From the NCBI GenBank assembly GCA_029560415.1, contig JAKQKY010000018.1, positions 1 through 57,695 on the forward strand: a stretch of 57,695 bases of DNA. The letters run 5' to 3'. How positions within the stretch are numbered: the stretch's first letter is position 1; every line of letters starts with the position of its first letter. Positions 15,814 to 24,764 of the stretch are shown here, in pieces. This stretch comes from Bacteroidota bacterium (GTDB lineage: Bacteria; Bacteroidota; Bacteroidia; Chitinophagales; Chitinophagaceae). A program made the position numbers and the translations under genes. Below the pieces are notes generated by a model. The model did not search any database. It was not told the DNA's origin and worked only from the letters and a program-made list of their open reading frames with translations.

Positions 15814-17985
15814 ATGCGGATCAGATTCAGGATGGCAATCCCGGTCTTGCTGTTTACGGCATTATCCACCCATGCACAAAATAACCAGTCAGAAATGTCC
15901 GGAAATACGACCCTTACAAATGAAAGTATGCAACCACCTGTAGCAGAAAAAAAACCAAAAGAACTTATAGCACATGGCGACACCAGGATAGACCCCTATT
16001 ACTGGATGAATGATTATTTTAAGAAAGGTGCCGACAGCGACAAAGTAGTTACTTACCTGAGGATGGAAAACCAGTATTATGAATCACAGACATCGGGCAC
16101 GAAAGTATTGCAGGAAAAATTATATGATGAAATGAAAGCCCGCATCAAGGAAAAGGATGAGAGTGTACCGGTATTTAAGAACGGCTATTTTTATTACTCC
16201 CGGCAAGTAGAGGGAAAGGATTATTTTGTGTATTGCCGAAAGAAAGGAGATCTGAAGGCAGAAGAAGAAATCTTGCTGGATGTAAATGCGATGGCAGAAG
16301 GGCATAATTATTTTTCGGCCACCGGGTTTGATGTGAGCATGGATAATAAATTACTTGCGTATGGTGTGGATGTGCTCTCCAGGAGAATGTATAACATCTA
16401 TATTAAAAACCTGGAAACCGGTGAAATCTATAAGGATGTAATTCCTGAAACAGAAGGTGGACCTGTTTGGGCCAACGACAATAAGACCATTTTTTATACG
16501 GCCAAAAATCCCGTAACACTGTTATCAGAAAAAATCAAAAAGCATGTACTCGGTACCGATGCCAAAAGGGATATAGTGGTATACGAGGAAAAAGATCCAA
16601 CCAATTACATTGGCGTAGAAAAAACAAAATCGGATAAATATATACTCATCAGTTCACAGGCAACCCTGTCTTCTGAAGTAAGGTATATCAATGCCGACAA
16701 GCCCAATGATGTTTTTGTGCTGTTTCAACCAAGGATGAAAGAAGTATTGTATAGCGTAGATCATGCCAACAACCTGTTTTACATCCGTACAAACAGTGAT
16801 GCAAAGAATTTCAGGATCATGACCAGCTCAGAAACAAATACAAAAAAAGAAGGCTGGAAAGAATTAATACCACACGACAAAAACATTCTCATCCAGGGTT
16901 TCGATCTGTTTAAAAATTACCTCGCCATTTCAGAAAGAAAAAATGGCCTTACCCAGGTTCACATCATCGATACCCGGAACAATGCTTCGCATTACCTTCC
17001 TTTCGACGAACCGGCCTATACTGCAAGCATTGGTTACAATCCTGATTATAATACAGAATACTTACGGTTCAATTACACTTCACTCACAACACCATCTTCA
17101 GTTTATGATTACCACATGGGTAAACAGCAGAAGATCCTGAAAAAGCAACAGGAAGTGGTGGGAGATTTTAATGCGTCTGACTATACAACAGAGCGTTTAT
17201 TTGCAACAGCAGCAGATGGAACAAAAATTCCGATCTCAATTGTTTATAAAAACGGGTTTAATAAAGATGGTCAATCCCCCCTGTTATTATATGGCTATGG
17301 TTCTTATGGTGCCAGCATGGATGCTTCTTTCAGCAGTGTAAGGCTTAGCCTGTTGAATCGGGGTTTTGCATTTGCCATTGCGCATATCCGTGGTGGGCAG
17401 GAAATGGGACGCTACTGGTACGAAGATGGTAAAATGTTGAAGAAGAAAAATACGTTCACCGATTTCATTGATTGTGCCAAATACCTGATGCAGCAAAAAT
17501 ATACTTCCAAAGAACATTTGTATGCCAGTGGCGGAAGTGCCGGAGGTTTATTAATGGGCGCAGTGGTAAACATGCAACCCGATATCTGGAAAGGCATCAT
17601 TGCCGGGGTTCCTTTTGTTGATGTAGTTACCACCATGAGTGATCCAACCATTCCCCTTACCACCAATGAGTACGACGAATGGGGTAACCCCGCTAACAAA
17701 GAAAGTTATTTCTACATGAAGTCTTATTCTCCGTATGATAATGTTGAGGCAAAAGCTTACCCGAATATGCTGATTACAACCGGGCTGCACGACAGCCAGG
17801 TGCAATACTTTGAACCGGCGAAATGGGTAGCAAAACTTCGCGATCTTAAAACCGACAATAATAAAATATTGTTGTATACGAATATGACAGCTGGCCATGG
17901 GGGCGCTTCAGGCAGGTTTAAAGCCCTGAAAGACAGGGCAAGGGAATATGCCTTTTTGTTCATGCTGGAAGGCATCAGCAATTAA
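15814..17985 (+). CDS. S9A family oligopeptidase (oligopeptidase B-like), exported
   Basis: Serine oligopeptidase that cleaves short peptides, in this subfamily usually after Arg or Lys. A signal peptide (MRIRFRMAIPVLLFTALSTH...) sends it to the periplasm. The N-terminal beta-propeller covers about 45-450 and begins with the typical DPYYWM stretch. The C-terminal alpha/beta-hydrolase domain holds the full triad: Ser575 in GGSAGG, Asp660 in GLHDSQV and His695 in AGHGG. The length of 723 residues fits the family. A second ATG at residue 7 is an equally possible start. It lies 17 bases after the lamin-tail gene in the same direction. Confidence 0.94.
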   Translation: MRIRFRMAIPVLLFTALSTHAQNNQSEMSGNTTLTNESMQPPVAEKKPKELIAHGDTRIDPYYWMNDYFKKGADSDKVVTYLRMENQYYESQTSGTKVLQEKLYDEMKARIKEKDESVPVFKNGYFYYSRQVEGKDYFVYCRKKGDLKAEEEILLDVNAMAEGHNYFSATGFDVSMDNKLLAYGVDVLSRRMYNIYIKNLETGEIYKDVIPETEGGPVWANDNKTIFYTAKNPVTLLSEKIKKHVLGTDAKRDIVVYEEKDPTNYIGVEKTKSDKYILISSQATLSSEVRYINADKPNDVFVLFQPRMKEVLYSVDHANNLFYIRTNSDAKNFRIMTSSETNTKKEGWKELIPHDKNILIQGFDLFKNYLAISERKNGLTQVHIIDTRNNASHYLPFDEPAYTASIGYNPDYNTEYLRFNYTSLTTPSSVYDYHMGKQQKILKKQQEVVGDFNASDYTTERLFATAADGTKIPISIVYKNGFNKDGQSPLLLYGYGSYGASMDASFSSVRLSLLNRGFAFAIAHIRGGQEMGRYWYEDGKMLKKKNTFTDFIDCAKYLMQQKYTSKEHLYASGGSAGGLLMGAVVNMQPDIWKGIIAGVPFVDVVTTMSDPTIPLTTNEYDEWGNPANKESYFYMKSYSPYDNVEAKAYPNMLITTGLHDSQVQYFEPAKWVAKLRDLKTDNNKILLYTNMTAGHGGASGRFKALKDRAREYAFLFMLEGISN

Positions 17986-18062
17986 CCTGCTTTCAGCGTA
18001 ATAATTTAAACATACGGCTGTTGATGAAACTTATTCATTGACCTTTCTTAATATTCAGCTAT

Positions 18063-19628
18063 ATGAATACCGTAACAGGATCGCCACGAAAAACCTTTAC
18101 TAACCCTAAGCAATACCCGATCGCCGGGTCGGATGAGGAACGCAAAGCATTTTACGAACTGCAGGAGGGATTCAGCCGGCAGTATGAAGTGGTATTTCCC
18201 GATAAACTGGCTCCCCGTACAGTTGTGATCCTGCCATCGCTTACCCTCGACCAGGATATTCTTTCCAAGATAAAAGGCGCTGTACATTACGAAGAACGCA
18301 TGCTTTGCCTGTTGATGCTGTTGCGCATGCCGCTGACAAAGATCATCTACATTACCAGTGTGCCCATTGAAGACAGTATCATTGATTACTACCTGCATTT
18401 ATTGCCGGGCATTACCAGCCACCATGCAAGGAAACGACTTACCATGCTAAGCTGTTATGATTCTTCTACAAAACCACTTACCCAAAAGATACTGGAACGG
18501 CCAAGGCTTATAGAACGTATCAGGAAAATGATCAATGATCCTGCATCTTCCCACCTCACCTGTTACAACATCACCAACCTGGAAAAAACGCTGGCCGTTC
18601 GCGTTGGCATTCCGTTGTTTGGAACCGATCCGGATAAATTTTATGAAGGTTCTAAATCGGGAGGAAGGAAAACATTCCGGGCTGCTGGGGTATTGCTTCC
18701 CGACGGTTATGAAGATCTGCACAGCAAAGAAGACATTGTTGGTGCGCTGGTATTACTTAAAAGAAAATATCCGGCGATGCGGAAAGCAGTGGTGAAGATG
18801 AACGATGGATTCAGCGGCGATGGCAATGCCATGTATACCTACCCGTTAGTTCAGGAAGGAGAAAACCTGGAAACGACTATTGCGAATACTTTATCACAGC
18901 AACTAAAACCAGTAGCAAAGGATGTTAGCGAAGCGTTGTTCTTTCAAAAGTTTGAAGAAATGGGCGGTATTGTAGAAGAGTTCCTGGATGGTGACATTAA
19001 AATGTCGCCTTCGGTTCAATGTGTGATCACCCCATCGAAACAAGTAGAGATCGTAAGTACACACGATCAATTACTTGGCGGTGATGACGGACAGATCTTT
19101 ATTGGTGCCATATTTCCGGCAGAAAATACATACAGTATTCCCCTGGCTGCAGAAGGAAAGAAGATCGCGGAAGAACTCGTGCGTAAAGGTGCTCTTGGCA
19201 GGTTTGCCATTGATTTTATTTCGGTAAAACAGGAAGATGGTTCCTGGAAACATTATGCCATCGAGATCAACCTGCGCAAAGGGGGAACAACACATCCCTT
19301 TCTCATGCTACAGTTTTTAACCGATGGAATCTATCATGCCGATACCGGCGACTACATTACCGCCAGTGGTAACAAGCGTTTTTATTTTGCATCTGATAAT
19401 GTTAGCAATGACGCCTATAAAGGCCTTATCCCCGACGACCTGATCGAGATATGTATATACCATGGCCTCATTTATGACGGGGCTGCGCAGGAAGGAGTAA
19501 TGTTTCACCTCGTAGGTGCTCTTTCAGAATTTGGTAAACTTGGTTTGGTTTGTGTTGGTAGTTCGCCCGAAAAGGCTAAAGAGTATTATGATAAAACGAT
19601 TTCGATACTTGATCTCGAATGCATTTGA
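18063..19628 (+). CDS. ATP-grasp protein, peptide ligase PGM1-related
   Basis: A 521-residue cytoplasmic protein. The C-terminal half has ATP-grasp features: the KMNDGFSGDGNA loop (about 247-258), the acidic IVEEFLDG strand (about 303-310), and the metal-binding end AIEINLRKGGTTHP (about 398-411). The N-terminal half (FPDKLAPRTVVILPSLTLD and following) resembles proteins annotated as related to PGM1, the ligase that makes pheganomycin peptides. ATP-grasp ligases join a carboxylate to an amine through an acyl phosphate. The substrates are unknown. No peptide precursor gene is recognisable beside it. A terminator follows, so it is likely a stand-alone gene or the last in a unit with the S9 peptidase. 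Confidence 0.78.
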   Translation: MNTVTGSPRKTFTNPKQYPIAGSDEERKAFYELQEGFSRQYEVVFPDKLAPRTVVILPSLTLDQDILSKIKGAVHYEERMLCLLMLLRMPLTKIIYITSVPIEDSIIDYYLHLLPGITSHHARKRLTMLSCYDSSTKPLTQKILERPRLIERIRKMINDPASSHLTCYNITNLEKTLAVRVGIPLFGTDPDKFYEGSKSGGRKTFRAAGVLLPDGYEDLHSKEDIVGALVLLKRKYPAMRKAVVKMNDGFSGDGNAMYTYPLVQEGENLETTIANTLSQQLKPVAKDVSEALFFQKFEEMGGIVEEFLDGDIKMSPSVQCVITPSKQVEIVSTHDQLLGGDDGQIFIGAIFPAENTYSIPLAAEGKKIAEELVRKGALGRFAIDFISVKQEDGSWKHYAIEINLRKGGTTHPFLMLQFLTDGIYHADTGDYITASGNKRFYFASDNVSNDAYKGLIPDDLIEICIYHGLIYDGAAQEGVMFHLVGALSEFGKLGLVCVGSSPEKAKEYYDKTISILDLECI

Positions 19629-19643
19629 CAAGAATAAGATCAT

Positions 19644-19681
19644 TAAAAAGGCCAACACTTTAATGCGTTGGCCTTTTTAAT
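19644..19681. terminator. Bidirectional terminator
   Basis: Perfect 13-bp stem (19644-19656 with 19667-19679; core AAGGCCAAC/GTTGGCCTT), 10-base loop, with A- and T-runs forming the ends. It serves the ATP-grasp gene and the convergent membrane-protein gene. Confidence 0.92.
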
Positions 19682-19696
19682 TTTAATGATTATCGA

Positions 19697-19993
19697 TTAG
19701 TTAGAACCGATATTGTTGATATCGTTCTCATCAAATTTATCGGGTTGTTTATCTAAAATCATTTTCACCAACAGGTACCCACCAAAAGCACATGCTACTG
19801 CAAACAACATCAGGCCAAACAGGTTGTTCCGGTCAAAACCAAATAGCATGATGCCAAGGACTACGCCAATGAATTCTGCCGCTATCCAGGCCAGCACAGT
19901 GAACAATTTCCATTGCCCGGGCTTCAGACCCTTTCTTTCGGCTGTGTTACCAATTTTCCTGCAAAGGAATATCAACGCAATGATCTCAAGCAT
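19697..19993 (-). CDS. small hypothetical membrane protein
   Basis: A 98-residue protein with three hydrophobic segments (about 1-10, 32-52 and 58-80) and a polar C-terminal tail rich in Asp and Asn (DKFDENDINNIGSN). It starts 12 bases after the stop of the PfkB kinase gene and is almost certainly co-transcribed with it. No motif recognised; function unknown. Confidence 0.78.
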   Translation of the reverse strand: MLEIIALIFLCRKIGNTAERKGLKPGQWKLFTVLAWIAAEFIGVVLGIMLFGFDRNNLFGLMLFAVACAFGGYLLVKMILDKQPDKFDENDINNIGSN

Positions 19994-20005
19994 GATGTTT
20001 ATAAG

Positions 20006-20929
20006 TTAAACCAGGTCGATGTCAAAATTAACCAACTGAACAAACTCGCCCAGGCGTTCATCAATATCTACCTTGGTAATTTCTTTCAATCTTTCGGGTC
20101 CGAATTTTTCTACACAAAAACTTGCCATAGCACTTCCAACAATAATGGCAGTTTTCATGTTTTCAAAACTGATGTCCTTGGTCTTTGCCAGGTAACCGAT
20201 GAATCCTCCTGCAAAAGTATCTCCTGCACCGGTTGGGTCAAATACTTCTTCTAACGGTAAGGCAGGAGCGAAGAAAACATGATTTTCGTGAAACAATAAT
20301 GCACCGTGTTCACCTTTTTTAATGATCAGGAATCTGGGTCCCATTTCAATGATCTTGCGTGCTGCCTTTACCAGCGATACTTCACCGCTCAATTGCCTTG
20401 CTTCGCCATCGTTCACGAGCAATACATCAACTTTTTTCAGCACTTCTTTCAGGTCATCAAGGGCGATGTCCATCCAGAAATTCATGGTGTCCATAACGAT
20501 CAGTTTCGGCCTTGTCTTCATCTGGTTGATTACACTCAGCTGCAGTTTAGGCATCAGGTTACCCAGCATCAGGAATTCTGCATCCTGGTAACTGTCGGGA
20601 ACAACAGGATTAAAATCAGCCAGCACATTCAGGTCGGTCACCAGGGTATCCCTCGTGTTCATATCGATATGGTATTTGCCGCTCCAGAAAAATGATTTTT
20701 TATCAGGAACCACTTCCACACCTTCCACCTGTATGCCCCTGGAAGTAAGTTCATCCATTTCTTCTTTTGGGAAATCATATCCCACAATAGAAATCTGCTT
20801 TACGTCTTTGATGAAATTATTGGCAGCATAGGCTACATAGGTGGCCGAACCTCCAACGATCTTATCTACTTTTCCAAAAGGCGTTTCAATGGCATCGAAC
20901 GCCATGGTACCAACGGTAATTAATGACAT
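20006..20929 (-). CDS. PfkB/ribokinase family sugar kinase
   Basis: ATP-dependent kinase for a sugar or nucleoside. The 307 residues have the family layout: N-terminal GGSATYVAYAANN substrate motif (about 26-38) and the C-terminal DPTGAGDTFAGGFIGYL motif (about 226-242), whose Asp in GAGD is the catalytic base. The substrate cannot be fixed; ribokinase- and adenosine-kinase-like members share these motifs. Co-transcribed with the small membrane protein downstream. Divergent from the Sua5/YciO gene. Confidence 0.92.
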   Translation of the reverse strand: MSLITVGTMAFDAIETPFGKVDKIVGGSATYVAYAANNFIKDVKQISIVGYDFPKEEMDELTSRGIQVEGVEVVPDKKSFFWSGKYHIDMNTRDTLVTDLNVLADFNPVVPDSYQDAEFLMLGNLMPKLQLSVINQMKTRPKLIVMDTMNFWMDIALDDLKEVLKKVDVLLVNDGEARQLSGEVSLVKAARKIIEMGPRFLIIKKGEHGALLFHENHVFFAPALPLEEVFDPTGAGDTFAGGFIGYLAKTKDISFENMKTAIIVGSAMASFCVEKFGPERLKEITKVDIDERLGEFVQLVNFDIDLV

Positions 20930-21032
20930 GTGCTTTTTTTGATTTAGTAAGTTGATGTAAAAAACGGAGCAAAAGTAGCGTAATAAATCCTGTTTTTACA
21001 GCTCGCGACGTATTTTGTATTAATTTGTACCC

Positions 21033-21641
21033 ATGCTTGTTCAGATACATCCCGATAACCCTCAACCACGCCTTATTAAACAGATTGCTGAATGTCTTAA
21101 AGATGGCGGGGTGGTGGTATATCCTACCGATACTATATATGGATTGGGTTGTGATATTTTTCAACCAAAGGCCATTGAACGGATTTGCAGGATCAAGCAG
21201 ATAGATCCGCACAAGGCCCAGCTGTCGTTTATTTGCCGCGATCTGAGCCATCTTAGCGACTTCACCAAAAGCATTGACACTCCCTTATACCGCCTGTTGA
21301 AGAGTTACCTGCCTGGTCCATTTACCTTCATTCTGCCGGCCAGTAAACAGGTACCTAAAATATTGCAGAGTAAAAAATCTACCATCGGGCTTCGGATACC
21401 CGACAATGAAATTTGCCGCCATATTCTTGATGCGGTAGGCAACCCGCTTTTGAGCGCTTCTCTTCCCGGCGAAATGGTAGAGGAATACACCGACCCTGAA
21501 GTGATCTATGAAAACTTTGAAAGCCAGGTAGATTTTGTGATCGATGGGGGCATTGGTGGAATGACCCCTTCAACCGTAGTAGATTGTACAACCGACGACT
21601 GGCATATTTTGCGCCAGGGCCTTGGCGTGTTTGAAGGATAA
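21033..21641 (+). CDS. Sua5/YciO/YrdC family L-threonylcarbamoyladenylate synthase
   Basis: A 202-residue protein with the YrdC fold. It has the YPTDTIYGLGCD motif (about 31-42) and the following KQIDPHKAQLS loop that contact threonine, bicarbonate and ATP in TsaC/Sua5, and no C-terminal Sua5 domain. In the tRNA t6A pathway these proteins make threonylcarbamoyl-AMP. The KxxxPHK...FICRDL pattern is closer to the YciO branch, whose role in t6A is less certain, so I leave the gene symbol blank. Monocistronic or followed by the secreted protein at 21706. Confidence 0.9.
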   Translation: MLVQIHPDNPQPRLIKQIAECLKDGGVVVYPTDTIYGLGCDIFQPKAIERICRIKQIDPHKAQLSFICRDLSHLSDFTKSIDTPLYRLLKSYLPGPFTFILPASKQVPKILQSKKSTIGLRIPDNEICRHILDAVGNPLLSASLPGEMVEEYTDPEVIYENFESQVDFVIDGGIGGMTPSTVVDCTTDDWHILRQGLGVFEG

Positions 21642-21705
21642 AATACCCGGAACTGGGTATTTCAATGCAATCGGAAGCTTTTTATTTTACAATAAAAATT
21701 TAATT

Positions 21706-22530
21706 ATGAAACGCCTCCTTCTCCCAATAATATTATTGTTTACCGTAAATACGTTAATTGCACAGGTTAAACAACTTAAAAAAGTCAGCAGTTTACAAAT
21801 GGCCCGAACCGTTGATGACGACATGCCGGGAACCCGCGGAGCTGCTGTTGCCTGGCACCCGATTCAAAAAAAGTATTTTGCTTCCATGGCGGGAAACCAG
21901 CAATATCCATTGGGTATTTTTGACGAAACTGGAAAAAGAATTTCTAAAGATGATCAGAACTGCCTTCAGGATGTTCGTGGGCTGTGGTTTAATCCTTCCA
22001 AAAAAGCCATCATGGGAAATAGTTTCGGTGAAGGCGGATGGTTCATCTATAAACTGGATGAGGAGGGTATTGTATACAAAGCAGAAACGGTTTTTGAAGG
22101 AATGAACCAACCCACCGGACAAAGCGTGGGAACCTATCATAGCGGTCTCAACCAGGTGATCTTCCTCGACATCGATTCGGTATACTTTTATAATAGTACT
22201 ACTGCTGTTAAAGAGAAAAGTATATTCATTCACCTCGGCCAGAAGAAAAAAACAACAACAGCTCAAAGTGACGCTGCTCCGGAAGAGGTCATGCCCGACT
22301 ACTATAATAATTCAACTGTTGTTTATACAGGAGTTAAAGGTTCAGAGCTGGGGCTGTTGAACATAGACAAGAAGCAGATCGAGTTATATAATATCGCCAA
22401 CGGGTACATGACAACGATCCTTGGGTTGCCTGAAGAAAGTACAGTAGAGTCGAGTTTTAATTTTGCTTATTGCAATAATATCTACTGGTTATTTAATATC
22501 GAAAAAAGAACCTGGATGGGATATAAATAA
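21706..22530 (+). CDS. hypothetical secreted protein
   Basis: A 274-residue protein starting at ATG 21706, where a signal peptide begins (MKRLLLPIILLFTVNTLIAQ); the frame is open upstream to 21622 but overlaps the previous gene. The mature part has repeated aromatic-rich beta strands (GLWFNPSKKAIMGNSF, GWFIYKLD, NQVIFLD, YWLFNI), suggestive of a beta-propeller-like or sensor-like fold. No catalytic motif. Function unknown. A terminator hairpin begins inside its last codons. Confidence 0.78.
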   Translation: MKRLLLPIILLFTVNTLIAQVKQLKKVSSLQMARTVDDDMPGTRGAAVAWHPIQKKYFASMAGNQQYPLGIFDETGKRISKDDQNCLQDVRGLWFNPSKKAIMGNSFGEGGWFIYKLDEEGIVYKAETVFEGMNQPTGQSVGTYHSGLNQVIFLDIDSVYFYNSTTAVKEKSIFIHLGQKKKTTTAQSDAAPEEVMPDYYNNSTVVYTGVKGSELGLLNIDKKQIELYNIANGYMTTILGLPEESTVESSFNFAYCNNIYWLFNIEKRTWMGYK

Positions 22531-22553
22531 CCTTCCAGGTTCCTTTTGTTTTT
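22508..22553 (+). terminator. Terminator overlapping the end of the secreted-protein gene
   Basis: GAACCTGGA (22508-22516) pairs perfectly with TCCAGGTTC (22534-22542); the stop codon at 22528-22530 lies in the loop and a T-rich tail follows. Confidence 0.75.
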
Positions 22554-22596
22554 TCATATTTGCTTAAATGCTTTTGAGACCGGGCTGTTCATATAA

Positions 22597-22899
22597 TTAG
22601 TTCCGATCCCTGCCATTGTGTTTTTTGCGATATATCTTACGGCTTGCCTGTCTTTTTTCCTGCTTGATATTGGCTTTTTCAGCTGCCGTTACTACACCAT
22701 CAGCCTTAGCTTCTTTTACATCCTGGTGAATATCTTTTTGATCTTTTACCAGGGTTTTGGTTTCGCGTCGGGTAAGTTCGCCGCTTTTTACACCTTGCTT
22801 AATGCGGGCTGGTTGCGCTTTACGAGCCGTCTGTGCCTGGGTTGCAGTTGTTGCAAACAATAGGAAGGCCATTGCTGCAAGCGTTTTAATGTGTTTCAT
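22597..22899 (-). CDS. small basic secreted hypothetical protein
   Basis: A 100-residue protein with a clear signal peptide (MKHIKTLAAMAFLLFATTATQAQ) and a mature part that is highly basic and predicted helical (repeated Lys/Arg/Glu/Ala, for example ELTRRETKTLVKDQKDIHQDVKEA), ending KKHNGRDRN. Proteins of this kind recur in Bacteroidota without known function. It could bind nucleic acid or polyanions in the periplasm by charge, but this is only inference. It lies between a convergent secreted-protein gene and rnhB on its own strand. Confidence 0.72.
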   Translation of the reverse strand: MKHIKTLAAMAFLLFATTATQAQTARKAQPARIKQGVKSGELTRRETKTLVKDQKDIHQDVKEAKADGVVTAAEKANIKQEKRQASRKIYRKKHNGRDRN

Positions 22900-22978
22900 A
22901 TGTCTTTTTTATTTATTACAAGGGCAGGAATATCCTGTTAAAGTATCAGACCGGTAAAAGAGAAAATGGTTTAAGCGG

Positions 22979-23593
22979 TCATAAAATTTCCGGAGATGCA
23001 AAAAGAGGGACTTGTGCCGGCTGTATGTTGAAACTTTTACGATGATATTTACAAAGGCCTTCGTTGCTGATCGCGAGCCTGTGCCGGGCAGTGCCATATC
23101 CTTTGTTCTCATTCCATCCATATGATGGAAATTCATCATGAATTTTGAGCATGTATTCATCACGGTGAGTTTTTGCCAGGATACTGGCCGCTGCAATAGA
23201 CGCATACAATCCATCTCCTTTAATGATACACGTGTGAGGAATATTGTTGTATGCCCTGAACCGGTTTCCGTCTATTAACAAAGATTGTGGGATCTTTTCC
23301 AATTGGTCGATGGCCAAATGCATGGCTTTGAATGAAGCCTGGAGAATATTAACCTGGTCTATTTCTTCATTGCACACCATTGCCACGGCCCATGCGATGC
23401 TTTCTTTTTCAATGATGGGCCTGAGCAGTTCCCGGTGTTTTTCGGTAACCTGTTTGCTATCATTTAGCATGGGATGAAAAAAATCGCCCGGTAAAATGAC
23501 CGCAGCCGCAAATACAGGGCCTGCATAGCAACCTCGTCCCGCTTCATCAACACCGGCTTCCTGTTTATTTTTATGTAGGTAAGGCTGTAACAT
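22979..23593 (-). CDS. rnhB: ribonuclease HII
   Basis: Endonuclease that cuts the RNA strand of RNA-DNA hybrids and removes single ribonucleotides from DNA. The metal-binding motif GVDEAGRGCYAGPV (Asp16, Glu17) is intact and NDSKQ and later acidic residues are present; the length of 204 residues is usual. Start taken at ATG 23593 (MLQPYLHK): the four-residue extension to 23605 would need a TTG that lies right in a -7-like box. Divergent from the heme A synthase gene with overlapping promoter regions. Confidence 0.95.
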   Translation of the reverse strand: MLQPYLHKNKQEAGVDEAGRGCYAGPVFAAAVILPGDFFHPMLNDSKQVTEKHRELLRPIIEKESIAWAVAMVCNEEIDQVNILQASFKAMHLAIDQLEKIPQSLLIDGNRFRAYNNIPHTCIIKGDGLYASIAAASILAKTHRDEYMLKIHDEFPSYGWNENKGYGTARHRLAISNEGLCKYHRKSFNIQPAQVPLFASPEIL

Positions 23594-23662
23594 TCGGAAA
23601 GACAAATATCCGGAAAAGTTGCCGAAACCCCTGTTCCGTGAGCATAAGAATCTGCGCTGCCC

Positions 23663-23670
23663 TACCTTTG
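23663..23670 (+). promoter_or_regulatory. -7 promoter box of heme A synthase gene
   Basis: TACCTTTG is an exact TAnnTTTG match ending 6 bases before the ATG at 23677. It decides against the upstream GTG at 23638. A GATATTTG box for the divergent rnhB gene lies on the other strand at about 23603-23610. Confidence 0.6.
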
Positions 23671-23676
23671 CAACGT

Positions 23677-24741
23677 ATGGATAATTTAACTATCGAAAAA
23701 AATAATCGGCAGGTTGCCAATTGGCTCATTGCAGGTGTGATCATGATCATGATACAGGTACTTCTCGGAGGCATTACCAGGCTTACCGAATCAGGGCTTT
23801 CCATTACCGAATGGAAACCAATTACCGGTGCGCTTCCTCCATTGAATGACGCCGCCTGGCAGGTAGAATTTGACAAATACCGTACTACAGATCAATTTAA
23901 ATATGTGCACCAGGATTTTTCGATCAGCGATTTTAAATTTATTTTTTTCTGGGAATGGGCACATCGTCAATGGGCCAGGATCATGGGCCTAGTATTTATA
24001 ACCGGCTTTGTATATTTTTTGGCAAGGAAAAAATTTAACCGGTCGATGATCATGCCGATGGCTATCCTTTTTGTACTGGGGGCATTGCAGGGAGCCATTG
24101 GGTGGATCATGGTAAAAAGCGGGCTTGTGCCCGAAAAGTATTTTGTTGGACATGTGGAACTTACCACACATTTTATTGCTGCACTTATCCTGTTGGGTTA
24201 TACGCTTTGGTTTGCCTGCAGCCTGTTACCATCCATGCAACAGAAACTGATCAACCCCAGGTTGAAAAATATTCTTTCCTTGCTGATGGTACTGTTCTTT
24301 TTTCAATTGATTTACGGCGGTTTCATGGCCGGGTTGAGGGCTGCAGAAACGGCACCTACCTGGCCCGATATCAATGGTAATATGGTACCAAATGGAATGA
24401 ATGAAATGTCACCCTGGATCAACAATCTTGTAAACAACAACATAGCTATTCATTTTATTCACCGGGGCCTGGCTTACCTGTTGTTGGTGATCGTTGTTGT
24501 TTTTTATTTTCGGTCGGGAAATATTCCCGGAAATCAAACGTTTAAAAGATATAGAACGGCATTGCTTTTACTCATCCTGTTGCAGGTAATGCTTGGAATT
24601 TTTACCGTGCTGAATGCTACCAACAACAATGCTTTCATCTGGTTGGGGGTATCGCACCAGTTCACTGCCATGCTGCTGGTGATTTGTATGGTATGTTTAT
24701 GGTATATTGTAAAAAGAAAAGTGGCCGATGCCGGTAATTAA
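23677..24741 (+). CDS. ctaA: heme A synthase, COX15/CtaA type
   Basis: Membrane enzyme converting heme O to heme A for cytochrome c oxidase. The 354-residue protein has eight hydrophobic segments and the COX15 signatures GGITRLTESGLSITEW near the start, EFDKYRTTDQFK, the heme-ligand helix WEWAHRQWARIMG, and HVELTTHFIAA. The longer loop sequence fits the mitochondrial/proteobacterial COX15 type and not the short Bacillus CtaA. Start at ATG 23677 because of the promoter box just upstream. The membrane patatin gene follows after 23 bases in the same direction. Confidence 0.95.
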   Translation: MDNLTIEKNNRQVANWLIAGVIMIMIQVLLGGITRLTESGLSITEWKPITGALPPLNDAAWQVEFDKYRTTDQFKYVHQDFSISDFKFIFFWEWAHRQWARIMGLVFITGFVYFLARKKFNRSMIMPMAILFVLGALQGAIGWIMVKSGLVPEKYFVGHVELTTHFIAALILLGYTLWFACSLLPSMQQKLINPRLKNILSLLMVLFFFQLIYGGFMAGLRAAETAPTWPDINGNMVPNGMNEMSPWINNLVNNNIAIHFIHRGLAYLLLVIVVVFYFRSGNIPGNQTFKRYRTALLLLILLQVMLGIFTVLNATNNNAFIWLGVSHQFTAMLLVICMVCLWYIVKRKVADAGN

Positions 24742-24764
24742 TCAACGGGCTTATTCAACCATGT

